Assembly: GCA_042218715.1 (NCBI GenBank)
Contig: JBDGQU010000185.1
Location: 1-15,861 of the forward strand
Direction of reading: 5' to 3'
DNA: 15,861 nt
From: JAGXLP01 sp042218715
GTDB taxonomy: Bacteria; Bipolaricaulota; Bipolaricaulia; M55B111
Shown here piece after piece: positions 1-6,550 of the stretch; position 1 is the first letter of the stretch, and each line of letters starts with the position of its first letter. The notes beneath the pieces are model-generated. The model was given only the letters and a program-made list of their open reading frames with translations, was not told the DNA's origin and made no database searches. The position numbers were made by a program, and so were the translations under genes.

Positions 1-52
1 AAGGTATAGATTTCGTAAGAAGTTACTGTTTGGGTAAAAAGTTTAAGGTAAA

Positions 53-87
53 AAACCACCCGACTATACCTTTCTGTCGGGTGGTTT
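53..87. terminator. Bidirectional intrinsic terminator
   Basis: A perfect 12-bp stem (53-64 with 76-87, AAACCACCCGAC/GTCGGGTGGTTT) encloses an 11-nt loop. T-rich sequence follows the stem on the plus strand (88-95). On the minus strand the A-run at 51-55 gives a T tract. It sits 20 bp beyond the stop of the minus-strand permease gene, so it can end that operon and also any plus-strand transcript entering from the left edge. Confidence 0.85.
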
Positions 88-107
88 ATATTTTTCCAGT
101 TTCTATT

Positions 108-1040
108 CTAAGCCCTGATCTCCTGCCTCATAAAACTTACGTAAGAGATCCCAAAACAAATTGCCATCAAGGCCACAAGTACAGTCAAATGGGGCCAGAC
201 TAGCTTGAGGCTCTGAGTCAGCGCGAGTGGTGCGGGTATCATTCCGATTGTTTGTCCCCTGGTTACCATGCTTTTTAGGGTTCTGGTACTCGGCTTCAGA
301 ATGGTCTGCGTAGCCTCCTCAAAGAGGTAGGTAGGAGATACCCGCATTACCGTATTACGAACCGACTGGTGCTTCATCAGCTGTTCGGTACCTGATTGTC
401 TACTTACCGGCGCAACCCGACCAGCGACGATTCCCGCGATCATTGAAATAAATAGCGCAAACACCAGCCAGATTGCGACTGCAGCGAAGGCGGAGGTCGC
501 CGTCCGGTTGAATAAAACGGAAAACAGTATTCCAAGGCTGAGCCAGAACCCTATGTAAACTACGCTGACCCCGTAAAAGATTCCGACCCGGGCGAGTTCA
601 CCTAGGCTGGGCCCGACGCCGATCAACCTAACACCCAAACCGGATATTATCAACAGAATGCTCGCTAGGGTTATGGCAATGGCTGCCAGACCGGCGAGAA
701 ATTTTCCGTTGATCAACGAATCTCTAAACAACGGCTGGGAAACTACCCGACTCAGTGTACCCTGAGAGCGCTCGTTGTTGATCGCGTCGAAACCAAAGAT
801 AATCCCGATAAGCGGTCCGAAGAAGCTAAGAAACCAGATGAAGGACGGAAGGCCTCCACCTGTCTTGGTAAAAAGCCGGAGGAAGACGAACTCACCCGGA
901 GCTTCCCCTACATTGCCGGTAATTGCCTGTGAAGCAGTGTAGGTCGCGTAAATACCGACCAGCAGTATTATGAAGAAGATTATGATAAACCGCCAGCTCC
1001 CAAAATAATCGGCAAGTTCTTTCCAGAATACTGCTTTCAT
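108..1040 (-). CDS. ABC-2 type transporter permease
   Basis: A 310-residue inner-membrane protein, probably the membrane half of an ABC exporter driven by the ATPase encoded just upstream. About six hydrophobic segments can be seen, near residues 17-37, 66-86, 114-136, 153-173, 183-203 and 286-305. After the second segment comes an acidic ERSQGTL stretch leading to a QPLFRDSLINGKFLAG loop, typical of NosY-like (COG1277) permeases. A long extracytoplasmic stretch lies between segments five and six. The ATG start overlaps the ATPase stop as ATGA, implying translational coupling. The substrate cannot be read from sequence. In this family NEW3-ATPase-permease trios are common and mostly uncharacterised. 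The gene ends just before a strong terminator. Confidence 0.85.
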   Translation of the reverse strand: MKAVFWKELADYFGSWRFIIIFFIILLVGIYATYTASQAITGNVGEAPGEFVFLRLFTKTGGGLPSFIWFLSFFGPLIGIIFGFDAINNERSQGTLSRVVSQPLFRDSLINGKFLAGLAAIAITLASILLIISGLGVRLIGVGPSLGELARVGIFYGVSVVYIGFWLSLGILFSVLFNRTATSAFAAVAIWLVFALFISMIAGIVAGRVAPVSRQSGTEQLMKHQSVRNTVMRVSPTYLFEEATQTILKPSTRTLKSMVTRGQTIGMIPAPLALTQSLKLVWPHLTVLVALMAICFGISYVSFMRQEIRA

Positions 1041-1969
1041 TGTTCTCTAAAGTACCTCATGTATAGTTCCTCGAGGGTGAAGTCCTTACTCCTCATCTGA
1101 GTCGGAACGGCTCCGGACTCGTAAACGACCCGTGCTACTTCTTCGCTCACGTCTTTCTTACTTCTCAGCCGGAATCCGTCCTCTTCCCTGGTCAGCTCCT
1201 CAACTCCTTCTATCTCCCGGAGATCTTCTTCAAGTCCCTCGTTCACCTCGGAAACCCCCAGATGGAGGAGGTTTCCCCCTTCACTGACAACTTCTTCTCC
1301 CAAGCCAGCCAACGTGCCAGAGGCGACCAGTTTGCCGTCCGACATAATCCCGACCCGGTCGCAGATCCTCTGGACCTGCTCAAGCAGATGAGAAGAGAGC
1401 ACGACCGTTATGCCTTCCCGTTCGGCCATGTCAACTATAAGGTCCAGTATTTCGCTTGCCCCCTCCGGGTCTATTCCCAGAGTGGGCTCGTCCAAAAAAA
1501 CTACCTTTGGTTCTTTGACGAGGACGTCGGCTATTCCAAGCCGCTGTTTCATACCCCGGGAAAAGGTACCGGCTCTCTGATCTATGGCATCGGAGAGCCC
1601 GACCATCTCCAGAGCCCGCTCGATCTTTCCCTCGGCATTTTTGTCCGGAATTCCGTTCAACCTGGTAATGTACCGGAGGTTTTCCCGGGCCGACATGTTG
1701 TCGTAAAACCCGACGTTCTCCGGCAAATATCCGGTTCTCCTTTTTACCTCCAGCGGTTCCCTTGTTGCGTCATAGCCGGCCACTGTCGCTTCACCTGACG
1801 TCGGCTCCGTGAGGCCCAGGATCATCAGGATCGAGGTCGATTTTCCGGCACCGTTGGGACCGAGGAAGCCGAAGATTTCACCTTCTTCTACTTCCAGGTT
1901 GAGATCCTTGACGACCGGAGTACCGTCGTACTCTTTTGTTAGATTGGTAGTTTTTACGACAGGGTCCAA
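1037..1969 (-). CDS. ABC transporter ATP-binding protein (CcmA/NatA-like)
   Basis: A 310-residue cytoplasmic ATPase that should power the permease encoded by the overlapping downstream gene. All nucleotide-binding motifs are present: Walker A GPNGAGKST (residues 37-45), a YLPEN segment in the Q-loop position with Glu instead of Gln (81-85, usual in this subfamily), signature FSRGMKQRLG (136-145), Walker B VVFLDEP with catalytic Glu161, a D-loop GIDP, and the H-loop His194 in LSSHLLEQ. The last 90 or so residues form the C-terminal extension usual for ABC-2 ATPases. The start is TTG at 1969-1967. It is chosen because an AGGAGGAG Shine-Dalgarno lies just upstream; that Shine-Dalgarno also encodes the C-terminal arginines of the upstream NEW3 protein. 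Only one base separates the two genes. Confidence 0.92.
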   Translation of the reverse strand: MDPVVKTTNLTKEYDGTPVVKDLNLEVEEGEIFGFLGPNGAGKSTSILMILGLTEPTSGEATVAGYDATREPLEVKRRTGYLPENVGFYDNMSARENLRYITRLNGIPDKNAEGKIERALEMVGLSDAIDQRAGTFSRGMKQRLGIADVLVKEPKVVFLDEPTLGIDPEGASEILDLIVDMAEREGITVVLSSHLLEQVQRICDRVGIMSDGKLVASGTLAGLGEEVVSEGGNLLHLGVSEVNEGLEEDLREIEGVEELTREEDGFRLRSKKDVSEEVARVVYESGAVPTQMRSKDFTLEELYMRYFREQ

Positions 1970-1970
1970 A

Positions 1971-3242
1971 TTATCTCCTCCTCAATCTGAAGAATACCCC
2001 GAACAGTCCGAGAACTACTACGGCCACAACTACGACTCCGACCCAGCCCCAGGTTGTAGGAGTGTTAACCGTTACCCTGTAGTCGAGGCTATCCTTGCTC
2101 TGGGCACTGGAAGCCTTTAGCTGGAGCATGTAATCTCCGGCTATCGCGTTTTCACCAGGCTTTATCGAGATGTCTATAGTTCTTGAGGAATTGCTTTCCA
2201 GGGTCTTTATTCTTTCCGGGTTGAAACTAACGTTCCAGCCCTTCGGGGTACCAACAGAAGACATGGTGACATTGTTGAGCGGGGCCGAACCCTGGTTCTC
2301 CACCTTCAGGCTTATCGTGGTTTCTTTGCCGGCCGTTGCCTTAGTATTTACCCGGCCATCTCCCGTTGCCGTGAGTGAAAGCTCGTAAGTTCCCGAAATT
2401 ACCGCTTTCAGTTCGATCGAATCGGACAGTTCGCCGGACTGAGCTATGAAGTTAATCGGATACTCGCCGGCTTTCACCCAGGGTGGGGGTTGAAGGTGAA
2501 CTTTGACCGTTTTGCTGGAGCCACCACCTATTTCGAGGTCACGTATTCTCGTGCCCTGGTAACCTTTGGTGAAGTAGCCCCTCCAGCCTCTCAAGGGTTT
2601 ATCGGAGTTTGCCGGTTTCAATCCGAGCTGGAAGCGCCTGCTTTCGCTTCCTTCGTTCTTGACGTCGATCGAAAACTCAAAGGGCTTGTTCTTGCCAGCC
2701 ATCTGTTCGATGGTGGTGGTTTCGGCGCTTACGCTTACCCCGGCCGGCTTCTTCTTCGGCTTTTTCGGTGCGGGTTTCTCGGTAACCGTAAGGTTAATCG
2801 GTAGTTCGGTGAGGACTTTACCGTCACTGCCTTTTGCCCGGACAGTCAGTTGAAAGTCTCCCGGTTTCAGGTCGTCGGGAGGAGTGGCTCTAAAAGTCAA
2901 AGACTGTTCGTAGTTTTCCTTATCCATTTCTTTTGTCGGTAGATAGATAGCTCGAACCGACTTCTGGCCATAGCCACTAGGTTCAAAGCTGTAATCCCAG
3001 CCCTCCGGAACAGAAGCAGCCAAGTTTAGCTTTTCGGGTTTGTCCGAACCGTTCGAGAACTTGATCGAGAAGTCGACACCGGACTTTGCTTGATCGACGG
3101 GAACCACAACATGTGTGTAGGAGGTAGTGACTGTTATTTCTCCCTGAGATTGACCAAAGGCAGGGGCACAAATGATACCTAGGAACAAAATAGTGGAAAT
3201 ACCAATAATCGTCAGATGACCTAAGGAAGCTCGTTTAACCAT
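1971..3242 (-). CDS. Secreted NEW3-domain protein with C-terminal membrane anchor
   Basis: A 423-residue protein of the COG1470/NPCBM-associated NEW3 type. An N-terminal signal peptide (residues 1-30, probable cleavage after AFG) is followed by about three Ig-like beta-sandwich modules (roughly 35-153, 168-283 and 285-392). The first two are joined by a Lys/Pro-rich linker (about 155-166). The modules carry the VPEGWDYSF and TPKGWNVSF signature of NEW3 repeats and end in GDY/GDF beta hairpins. A single transmembrane helix (about 397-418) and a short basic tail close the protein, so the bulk should face the periplasm or cell surface. It is first in an operon with an ABC ATPase and permease, and is probably an extracytoplasmic partner of that transporter. 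The ATG start has AGAGGTGAG upstream. The exact role is unknown. Confidence 0.82.
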   Translation of the reverse strand: MVKRASLGHLTIIGISTILFLGIICAPAFGQSQGEITVTTSYTHVVVPVDQAKSGVDFSIKFSNGSDKPEKLNLAASVPEGWDYSFEPSGYGQKSVRAIYLPTKEMDKENYEQSLTFRATPPDDLKPGDFQLTVRAKGSDGKVLTELPINLTVTEKPAPKKPKKKPAGVSVSAETTTIEQMAGKNKPFEFSIDVKNEGSESRRFQLGLKPANSDKPLRGWRGYFTKGYQGTRIRDLEIGGGSSKTVKVHLQPPPWVKAGEYPINFIAQSGELSDSIELKAVISGTYELSLTATGDGRVNTKATAGKETTISLKVENQGSAPLNNVTMSSVGTPKGWNVSFNPERIKTLESNSSRTIDISIKPGENAIAGDYMLQLKASSAQSKDSLDYRVTVNTPTTWGWVGVVVVAVVVLGLFGVFFRLRRR

Positions 3243-3462
3243 GAACGGTTACTCACCTCTCTTTCTTACATTATTTAATTTTTGAGTTTTGTTTGGGTCG
3301 GTTCAAGCGGAAAGAAAACTATTATGTAAATCTATATTCCTTTCTAAGAAATAGAATAAAATATGGTTGGCTTGCCTCTAAATATTACTTAGCAAAAATA
3401 TTATTTAATTTCAAGGGTAGCAAATCAGAACAACCTAAGATTTATCCAAAAAAGTCGAAAAT
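3243..3462. other. Divergent AT-rich intergenic region
   Basis: This stretch separates the minus-strand NEW3 operon from the plus-strand leader RNA. It must hold the NEW3 operon promoter. The best candidate on the minus strand is TTGAAC (3304-3299) with a weak A/T-rich -10 about 17 bp on, which is not convincing. A TTG-initiated 61-codon reading frame at 3293-3478 has no Shine-Dalgarno, is rich in Lys, Tyr and Phe as expected of AT-rich noncoding DNA, and runs into the promoter element at 3463; I do not call it a gene. No repeats or RNA genes were seen. Confidence 0.5.
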
Positions 3463-3495
3463 CTTTAAAAAATCTTGACATCCTTTTTTTAAATT
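3463..3495 (+). promoter_or_regulatory. Promoter with 11-bp direct-repeat activator box (copy A)
   Basis: Half-sites CTTTAAA (3463-3469) and CTTGACA (3474-3480) start 11 bp apart, and TAAATT at 3490-3495 follows TTGACA after 9 bp. The 22-bp block 3461-3482 matches 6483-6504 upstream of htrA at 21 of 22 positions. TTGACA and TAAATT are too close to be a sigma-70 -35/-10 pair. The geometry instead resembles a PhoB-type box just upstream of a -10. Transcription should start near 3503-3510 and read the leader RNA and probably the coiled-coil gene at 3875. Confidence 0.5.
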
Positions 3496-3509
3496 AAACA
3501 TAGCATCAT

Positions 3510-3716
3510 TTAAAAGGAGAATTTTGGAGGTGTATAAAATGTAATACTCAGGTAGAACCACCCAACATTAAAGTTTGCATTATACCATCCGACCTAAGCA
3601 CTGGAGCTAAAACCACCTCCACTACCAAGTGCTTAAGTCCTGTTGGAGGTGATAAACGGTTAGCTTGCCTCCTGGGGCGGGATCCCTTCCAAACGGGGTT
3701 TAGCTCTCCCGCCCCG
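3510..3716 (+). ncRNA. Structured leader RNA candidate with crossing stems
   Basis: A GC-rich block within AT-rich DNA, downstream of a likely promoter and upstream of the coiled-coil gene. Perfect complementary pairs are: TAAGCACT 3595-3602 with 3628-3635; CACCTCCA 3614-3621 with 3644-3651 (the first two cross, forming an H-type pseudoknot with loops of 11, 6 and 8 nt); GAGCTAAA 3604-3611 with 3699-3706; GGGGCGGGA 3674-3682 with 3707-3715 (again crossing). CACCTCCA could equally pair with TGGAGGTG at 3525-3532 in the leader minigene, and GCTAA 3606-3610 with TTAGC 3660-3664. These alternatives suggest a switch. No U-tract follows the last stem. It does not match the riboswitch, 6S, tmRNA, RNase P or SRP cores I can recall. 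The ends are approximate. Confidence 0.42.
3524..3544 (+). promoter_or_regulatory. Leader minigene / start-stop element
   Basis: Two ribosome-binding sites sit in tandem. AAGGAG (3514-3519) precedes TTG at 3524, which opens a six-codon frame TTG GAG GTG TAT AAA ATG ending in TAA at 3542-3544. Inside that frame, GGAGGTG (3526-3532) is ideally placed before ATG at 3539, which is followed at once by the same TAA. Either start gives a minimal peptide or a bare start-stop. Such elements can load or stall ribosomes in a leader. A mutated gene start is unlikely because the frame beyond has further stops. Confidence 0.4.
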
Positions 3717-3874
3717 AAAACTATTTGTTGAAAATTCAAAAAGCATAAGTTCGATAATACTTACGATCTTTAATAGGGTTATCCGGTTTCAAACTAGGGC
3801 AAAACAACAAGGTTCGATCCTGAGCCCACATATGCGGAAGGATAATAAATTGGTTAATTTTCGGGGTGACTAAA

Positions 3875-4308
3875 GTGAACAAATCCTTCAGGTTTTCGGT
3901 ATATTTAGCGATATTAGTATTGGCGGGGGGCTTGTGTTTATTGGGATAAGCTATCAAAGGAGGATAAATTCATCGGCAAAATATAGTAATTTAGTCAGAC
4001 TTGAATCGAGGGTCGATAGTTTGGAGGAGCAGTACAAAGACCTTAATGCCTCGAGTAAAGATTCGGTTGGTAGCACTTCCGGGGAAAACTTCCAAAAACG
4101 ATTGACCTTAATAAATGAAAAATTAAAGAAATTGGATCAACAATTAGCAAGCATCAGCCAAACCGTCAGTATATTGGAGAAGCGCACTAAAGAAATAGAG
4201 AACAATAACAAATCCCTTGAAACCAGAGTGGATAGTATTAAAGGCGATTATGAAGCACTAAAAAGCAGGATCGATTCTCTGGTTAAGAAAATAAATAACG
4301 CCAAATAA
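3875..4308 (+). CDS. Small membrane-anchored coiled-coil protein, needs -1 frameshift
   Basis: GTG at 3875 follows a GGGGTG Shine-Dalgarno (3863-3868) and encodes a hydrophobic N-terminus, then stops at 3947-3949 after 24 codons. The -1 frame stays open from before the run of six G (3925-3930) to the stop at 4306-4308. Joining both frames on the GGGGGGC heptamer gives about 144 residues: a short basic start, one transmembrane helix (about 7-25), then heptad coiled coil (LVRLESRVDSLEEQ, then KLKKLDQQLASISQTVSILEK) to the C-terminus. This layout resembles the N-terminal half of the Skp-like protein at 8085. A GTG at 3934 could start the second frame alone but has no Shine-Dalgarno and would lose most of the helix. 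The cause may be programmed frameshifting, a mutation, or a homopolymer sequencing error. Function unknown. Confidence 0.55.
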
Positions 4309-4526
4309 ATTAATGATTTTTATTAGCGTTTATAACAACCAAGTTTTTGATAAATAGATAGAGGAAAGACAGGGTTAATATTTAATTTCGCTTCCCTACT
4401 CTTGAATATTAGCGAGAGATTTTAACTGATGTGCTGAACTTGTCCCCCCCGATAGAATCTAAGGTGTTATTTATATCTTCATTTCTTTCCAATTTCAAAG
4501 CAATAAGTGTGTATTTCGTCTATTTG
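4309..4526. other. Intergenic stretch before the GT20 gene
   Basis: AT-rich DNA between the coiled-coil gene and the promoter of the GT20 gene. An imperfect inverted repeat around AACGCC (4295-4300) and GCGTTTAT (4325-4332) straddles the stop of the upstream gene, but has no good U-tract and is a weak terminator candidate. A 61-codon frame at 4431-4616 has no ribosome-binding site, overlaps the promoter element and looks random. Nothing else was seen. Confidence 0.4.
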
Positions 4527-4559
4527 CTTGATAAAAACTTGACATGTATTTGTTATATT
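4527..4559 (+). promoter_or_regulatory. Promoter with 11-bp direct-repeat activator box (copy B)
   Basis: Half-sites CTTGATA (4527-4533) and CTTGACA (4538-4544) start exactly 11 bp apart. TATATT (4554-4559) lies 9 bp after TTGACA. No TATAAT-like hexamer occurs at the normal 16-18 bp spacing, where the sequence is CGGACC, so a plain sigma-70 reading is poor. The start codon of the GT20 gene is 54 bp beyond the TATATT. It has the same architecture as the elements at 3463 and 6485. Confidence 0.5.
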
Positions 4560-4612
4560 TTCGGACCAGAAAGAAGGGCCTTAGATTCCAAAGTAAAATT
4601 GGGGGTGAAATT

Positions 4613-6091
4613 ATGAATCAATCTAAGTCCGGCAAGGAGAGAACTATTCTGGTGTCCAATGCGGAGCCCTACAAGCACGAGACGGACGAAAATGGGGAAA
4701 TAATTTGTCAAGAATTAGAAGGTGGGTTGACCACAGCCTTGAATCCTCATATGAGGAGGACCGGGGGAGTATGGATAGCTAGTGGTCGAGGTAAAAAGGA
4801 TTTTGAGGTAACGGATTCCGAAGGTAGAATAAAAGTGCCCAGCTCCAAGGGTTCGACCAAAAAAGACAAATATGCGCTAAAACGGATGGATTTTCCAAAT
4901 GATCAGTATCGAAATTTTTACGAGGGATACTCAAACAGTATTCTCTGGCCTATATTTCATTCCTTTCCGGCTAGGGCAGAATTAGATAAAGAGAATAATT
5001 ATTGGTCTGATGGTTATCTTCCCACAAACAAAGACTATGCCCGGGCTGTTATCAACATATATCAATCGGGTGATACAGTGTGGGTGCATGACTATCACCT
5101 AGCTCTGGTGCCAAAATTGGTCAGAGAAGAAATACCGGAAGCAGAAATTGGTGTCTTTTTGCACATTCCCTGGCCACCATGGGAAAGTTATGGAAAGATT
5201 CCACATAGGGAGGAAATATTACGAGGACTTATGGCTGCAGATTTGGTTGGACTCCAGTTAGAGGAATACGTTGATAATCTATTTCGTTGCTCAGATCGAG
5301 TCGGGGCTCAAGTCGATCGCTGGGCGAAGAGAATGAAATGGGACAATCAAGAGACCCAGGTTGGAGCTTATCCCCTGGGCGTAGATTATGATTTTTTTAA
5401 CGGCTGGGATTCGGAAGATAAGCAAGAACCGCTAAGAAAAAAATACGACTGCGAATATATAATACTAGGGGTCGATCGACAGGACTATACAAAAGGTATA
5501 CCTGAAAGAATTAAAGCATTTAGGAATTTTTTGGAGTTAAACCCCGAGTACCTCGAAGACGTAATCCTGATTCAAAGAACTCCGTTAAGTAGGACCGGAG
5601 TGGAAGAATACCAAAAAGAAAAAAATAGGATCAATCACCTCGTGTCAGAAATTAACGGGAAGTACGGAAATCATGAATGGACCCCGATTAACCTCTTTTG
5701 GGATGGAGTATCGCAAGAGGAATTAATCGAAGAATATAGAGCTGCGGATATCTGCCTAGTTACTCCCGGGCTAGATGGAATGAACCTGGTGGCCAAGGAA
5801 TTCGTTGCGGCCAACGTAAAACCGAAAGCACTAATCCTTTCAGAGTTTGCTGGGTCCAGCAAACAGCTTAAAGAGGCACTTCATGTTAATGTATATGACT
5901 CAGAAGAGGTGGCAAAAACCATCAAAAAAGCATTAAAGTTAAGCTTTGATGAGAAAAAAAGAAGGTGGAAAAACCTTAGGAAGACGGTTAAAGGCCAAGA
6001 TTTATCAACCTGGTCAAAGGACTTCCTCGAGGACCTCAATCGTGCTCATCTACTTCAATCTATGTCAAGGTATACCTTACCAAACAAATAA
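4613..6091 (+). CDS. GT20 glycosyltransferase, trehalose-6-phosphate synthase family
   Basis: A 492-residue cytoplasmic retaining glycosyltransferase, about the usual length of a stand-alone OtsA. It should transfer glucose from a nucleotide sugar to a phosphorylated acceptor, making a compatible-solute precursor. Motifs in order: EGGLTTAL glycine loop, GGVWIASGRG (near residue 50), HDYHLALVP with D160, VDRQDYTKGI with R289 and K294, SRTGVEEY with R327, and LDGMNLVAKE with D388 and E396, matching OtsA donor-site residues. The N-terminal SNAEPYKH has Ala17 where OtsA-type enzymes carry an Arg that contacts glucose-6-phosphate, so the acceptor may differ; glucosylglycerol-phosphate synthase is the main alternative. 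ATG 4613 is chosen for its GGGGGTGA Shine-Dalgarno; a longer frame from 4544 would begin inside the promoter. Monocistronic; no phosphatase gene is in the window. Confidence 0.85.
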   Translation: MNQSKSGKERTILVSNAEPYKHETDENGEIICQELEGGLTTALNPHMRRTGGVWIASGRGKKDFEVTDSEGRIKVPSSKGSTKKDKYALKRMDFPNDQYRNFYEGYSNSILWPIFHSFPARAELDKENNYWSDGYLPTNKDYARAVINIYQSGDTVWVHDYHLALVPKLVREEIPEAEIGVFLHIPWPPWESYGKIPHREEILRGLMAADLVGLQLEEYVDNLFRCSDRVGAQVDRWAKRMKWDNQETQVGAYPLGVDYDFFNGWDSEDKQEPLRKKYDCEYIILGVDRQDYTKGIPERIKAFRNFLELNPEYLEDVILIQRTPLSRTGVEEYQKEKNRINHLVSEINGKYGNHEWTPINLFWDGVSQEELIEEYRAADICLVTPGLDGMNLVAKEFVAANVKPKALILSEFAGSSKQLKEALHVNVYDSEEVAKTIKKALKLSFDEKKRRWKNLRKTVKGQDLSTWSKDFLEDLNRAHLLQSMSRYTLPNK

Positions 6092-6484
6092 GAAGGTAAA
6101 GTTGAGCTCCGGTTTTTGAAAAGTAATTATGGTCTCAATTTTATGAGATAGCACCTCTTAAAAACCGTTAATTGAAATGTTTTGGTGATGTCAAGATGCA
6201 TTTTTTCAACCATTTTATACAAACTTTTTGAACGAACGGCATATTCTTTCGTTGGAACTAGCGAGACCTCCGCCCAAACAAGTTCGACTATCTTAGGTGT
6301 AATCGGATTATGAGGTTTTTTCTATTCTTTCTCTAGGTCCAATTGTAAAAGGCATTAGATCTCAGTTTTGTTTGAGAGCACGTAATTTTTTCCGGATTGG
6401 CGTCTTCTGCAGGTAAGTTTTGCATAAAAGGTGTTTTAGTAGAAAGCGGAAATACCTTATACCTACTCTCTTCTTTCAAATTAT
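6092..6484. other. Long intergenic region with two related hairpins
   Basis: No coding frame with a start and ribosome-binding site is visible. A two-tier stem-loop spans 6110-6167: CGGTTTTT pairs with AAAAACCG (6160-6167), and inside it TCTCA (6133-6137) pairs with TGAGA (6144-6148). A related hairpin lies at 6360-6377 (TCTCA, 8-nt loop, TGAGA). Both are followed by GCAC and their loops share TTTT, so they look like divergent copies. The first could act as a weak 3' structure for the GT20 transcript, but lacks a U-tract. The minus-strand 11-mer ATCTTGACATC at 6197-6187 equals the second half of the activator boxes at 3463 and 6485, without its partner half-site. Confidence 0.4.
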
Positions 6485-6517
6485 CTTAAAAAAATCTTGA
6501 CATCTGTTCCTTATTTT
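6485..6517 (+). promoter_or_regulatory. Promoter with 11-bp direct-repeat activator box (copy C), htrA
   Basis: Half-sites CTTAAAA (6485-6491) and CTTGACA (6496-6502) start 11 bp apart. TATTTT (6512-6517) follows TTGACA after 9 bp. The 22-bp block 6483-6504 is nearly identical (one mismatch) to 3461-3482. The htrA start codon at 6551 is 33 bp after the TATTTT, leaving room for a short leader with its GGAGGAG ribosome-binding site. It may be a binding site for the OmpR-family regulator encoded at 9103-9795. Confidence 0.55.
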
Positions 6518-6550
6518 TTATCCAGATCACAAAATACGGAGGAGATAAAG

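Noticed and set aside
1262..1798. 178-codon plus-strand frame, and further plus-strand frames to 2853
   Set aside because: Antisense shadows of the ABC ATPase and NEW3 genes; the minus-strand proteins have full family motifs and ribosome-binding sites.
3293..3478. 61-codon TTG-initiated frame
   Set aside because: No ribosome-binding site, composition of AT-rich noncoding DNA, and its end overlaps the repeated promoter element.
3475..3480. TTGACA read as an ordinary sigma-70 -35 (also at 4539 and 6497)
   Set aside because: No copy has a good -10 at 16-18 bp, whereas all three have TAWWTT at 9 bp and an upstream half-site at 11 bp.
3811..3820. GGTTCGATCC, resembling a tRNA T-arm
   Set aside because: The flanks do not form a 5-bp T stem and no acceptor, D or anticodon arm is found.
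3736..3957. 73-codon minus-strand frame
   Set aside because: Lies opposite the coiled-coil gene start and its leader; no ribosome-binding site or recognisable protein.
4431..4616. 61-codon frame before the GT20 gene
   Set aside because: No Shine-Dalgarno, and it spans the promoter box at 4527-4559.
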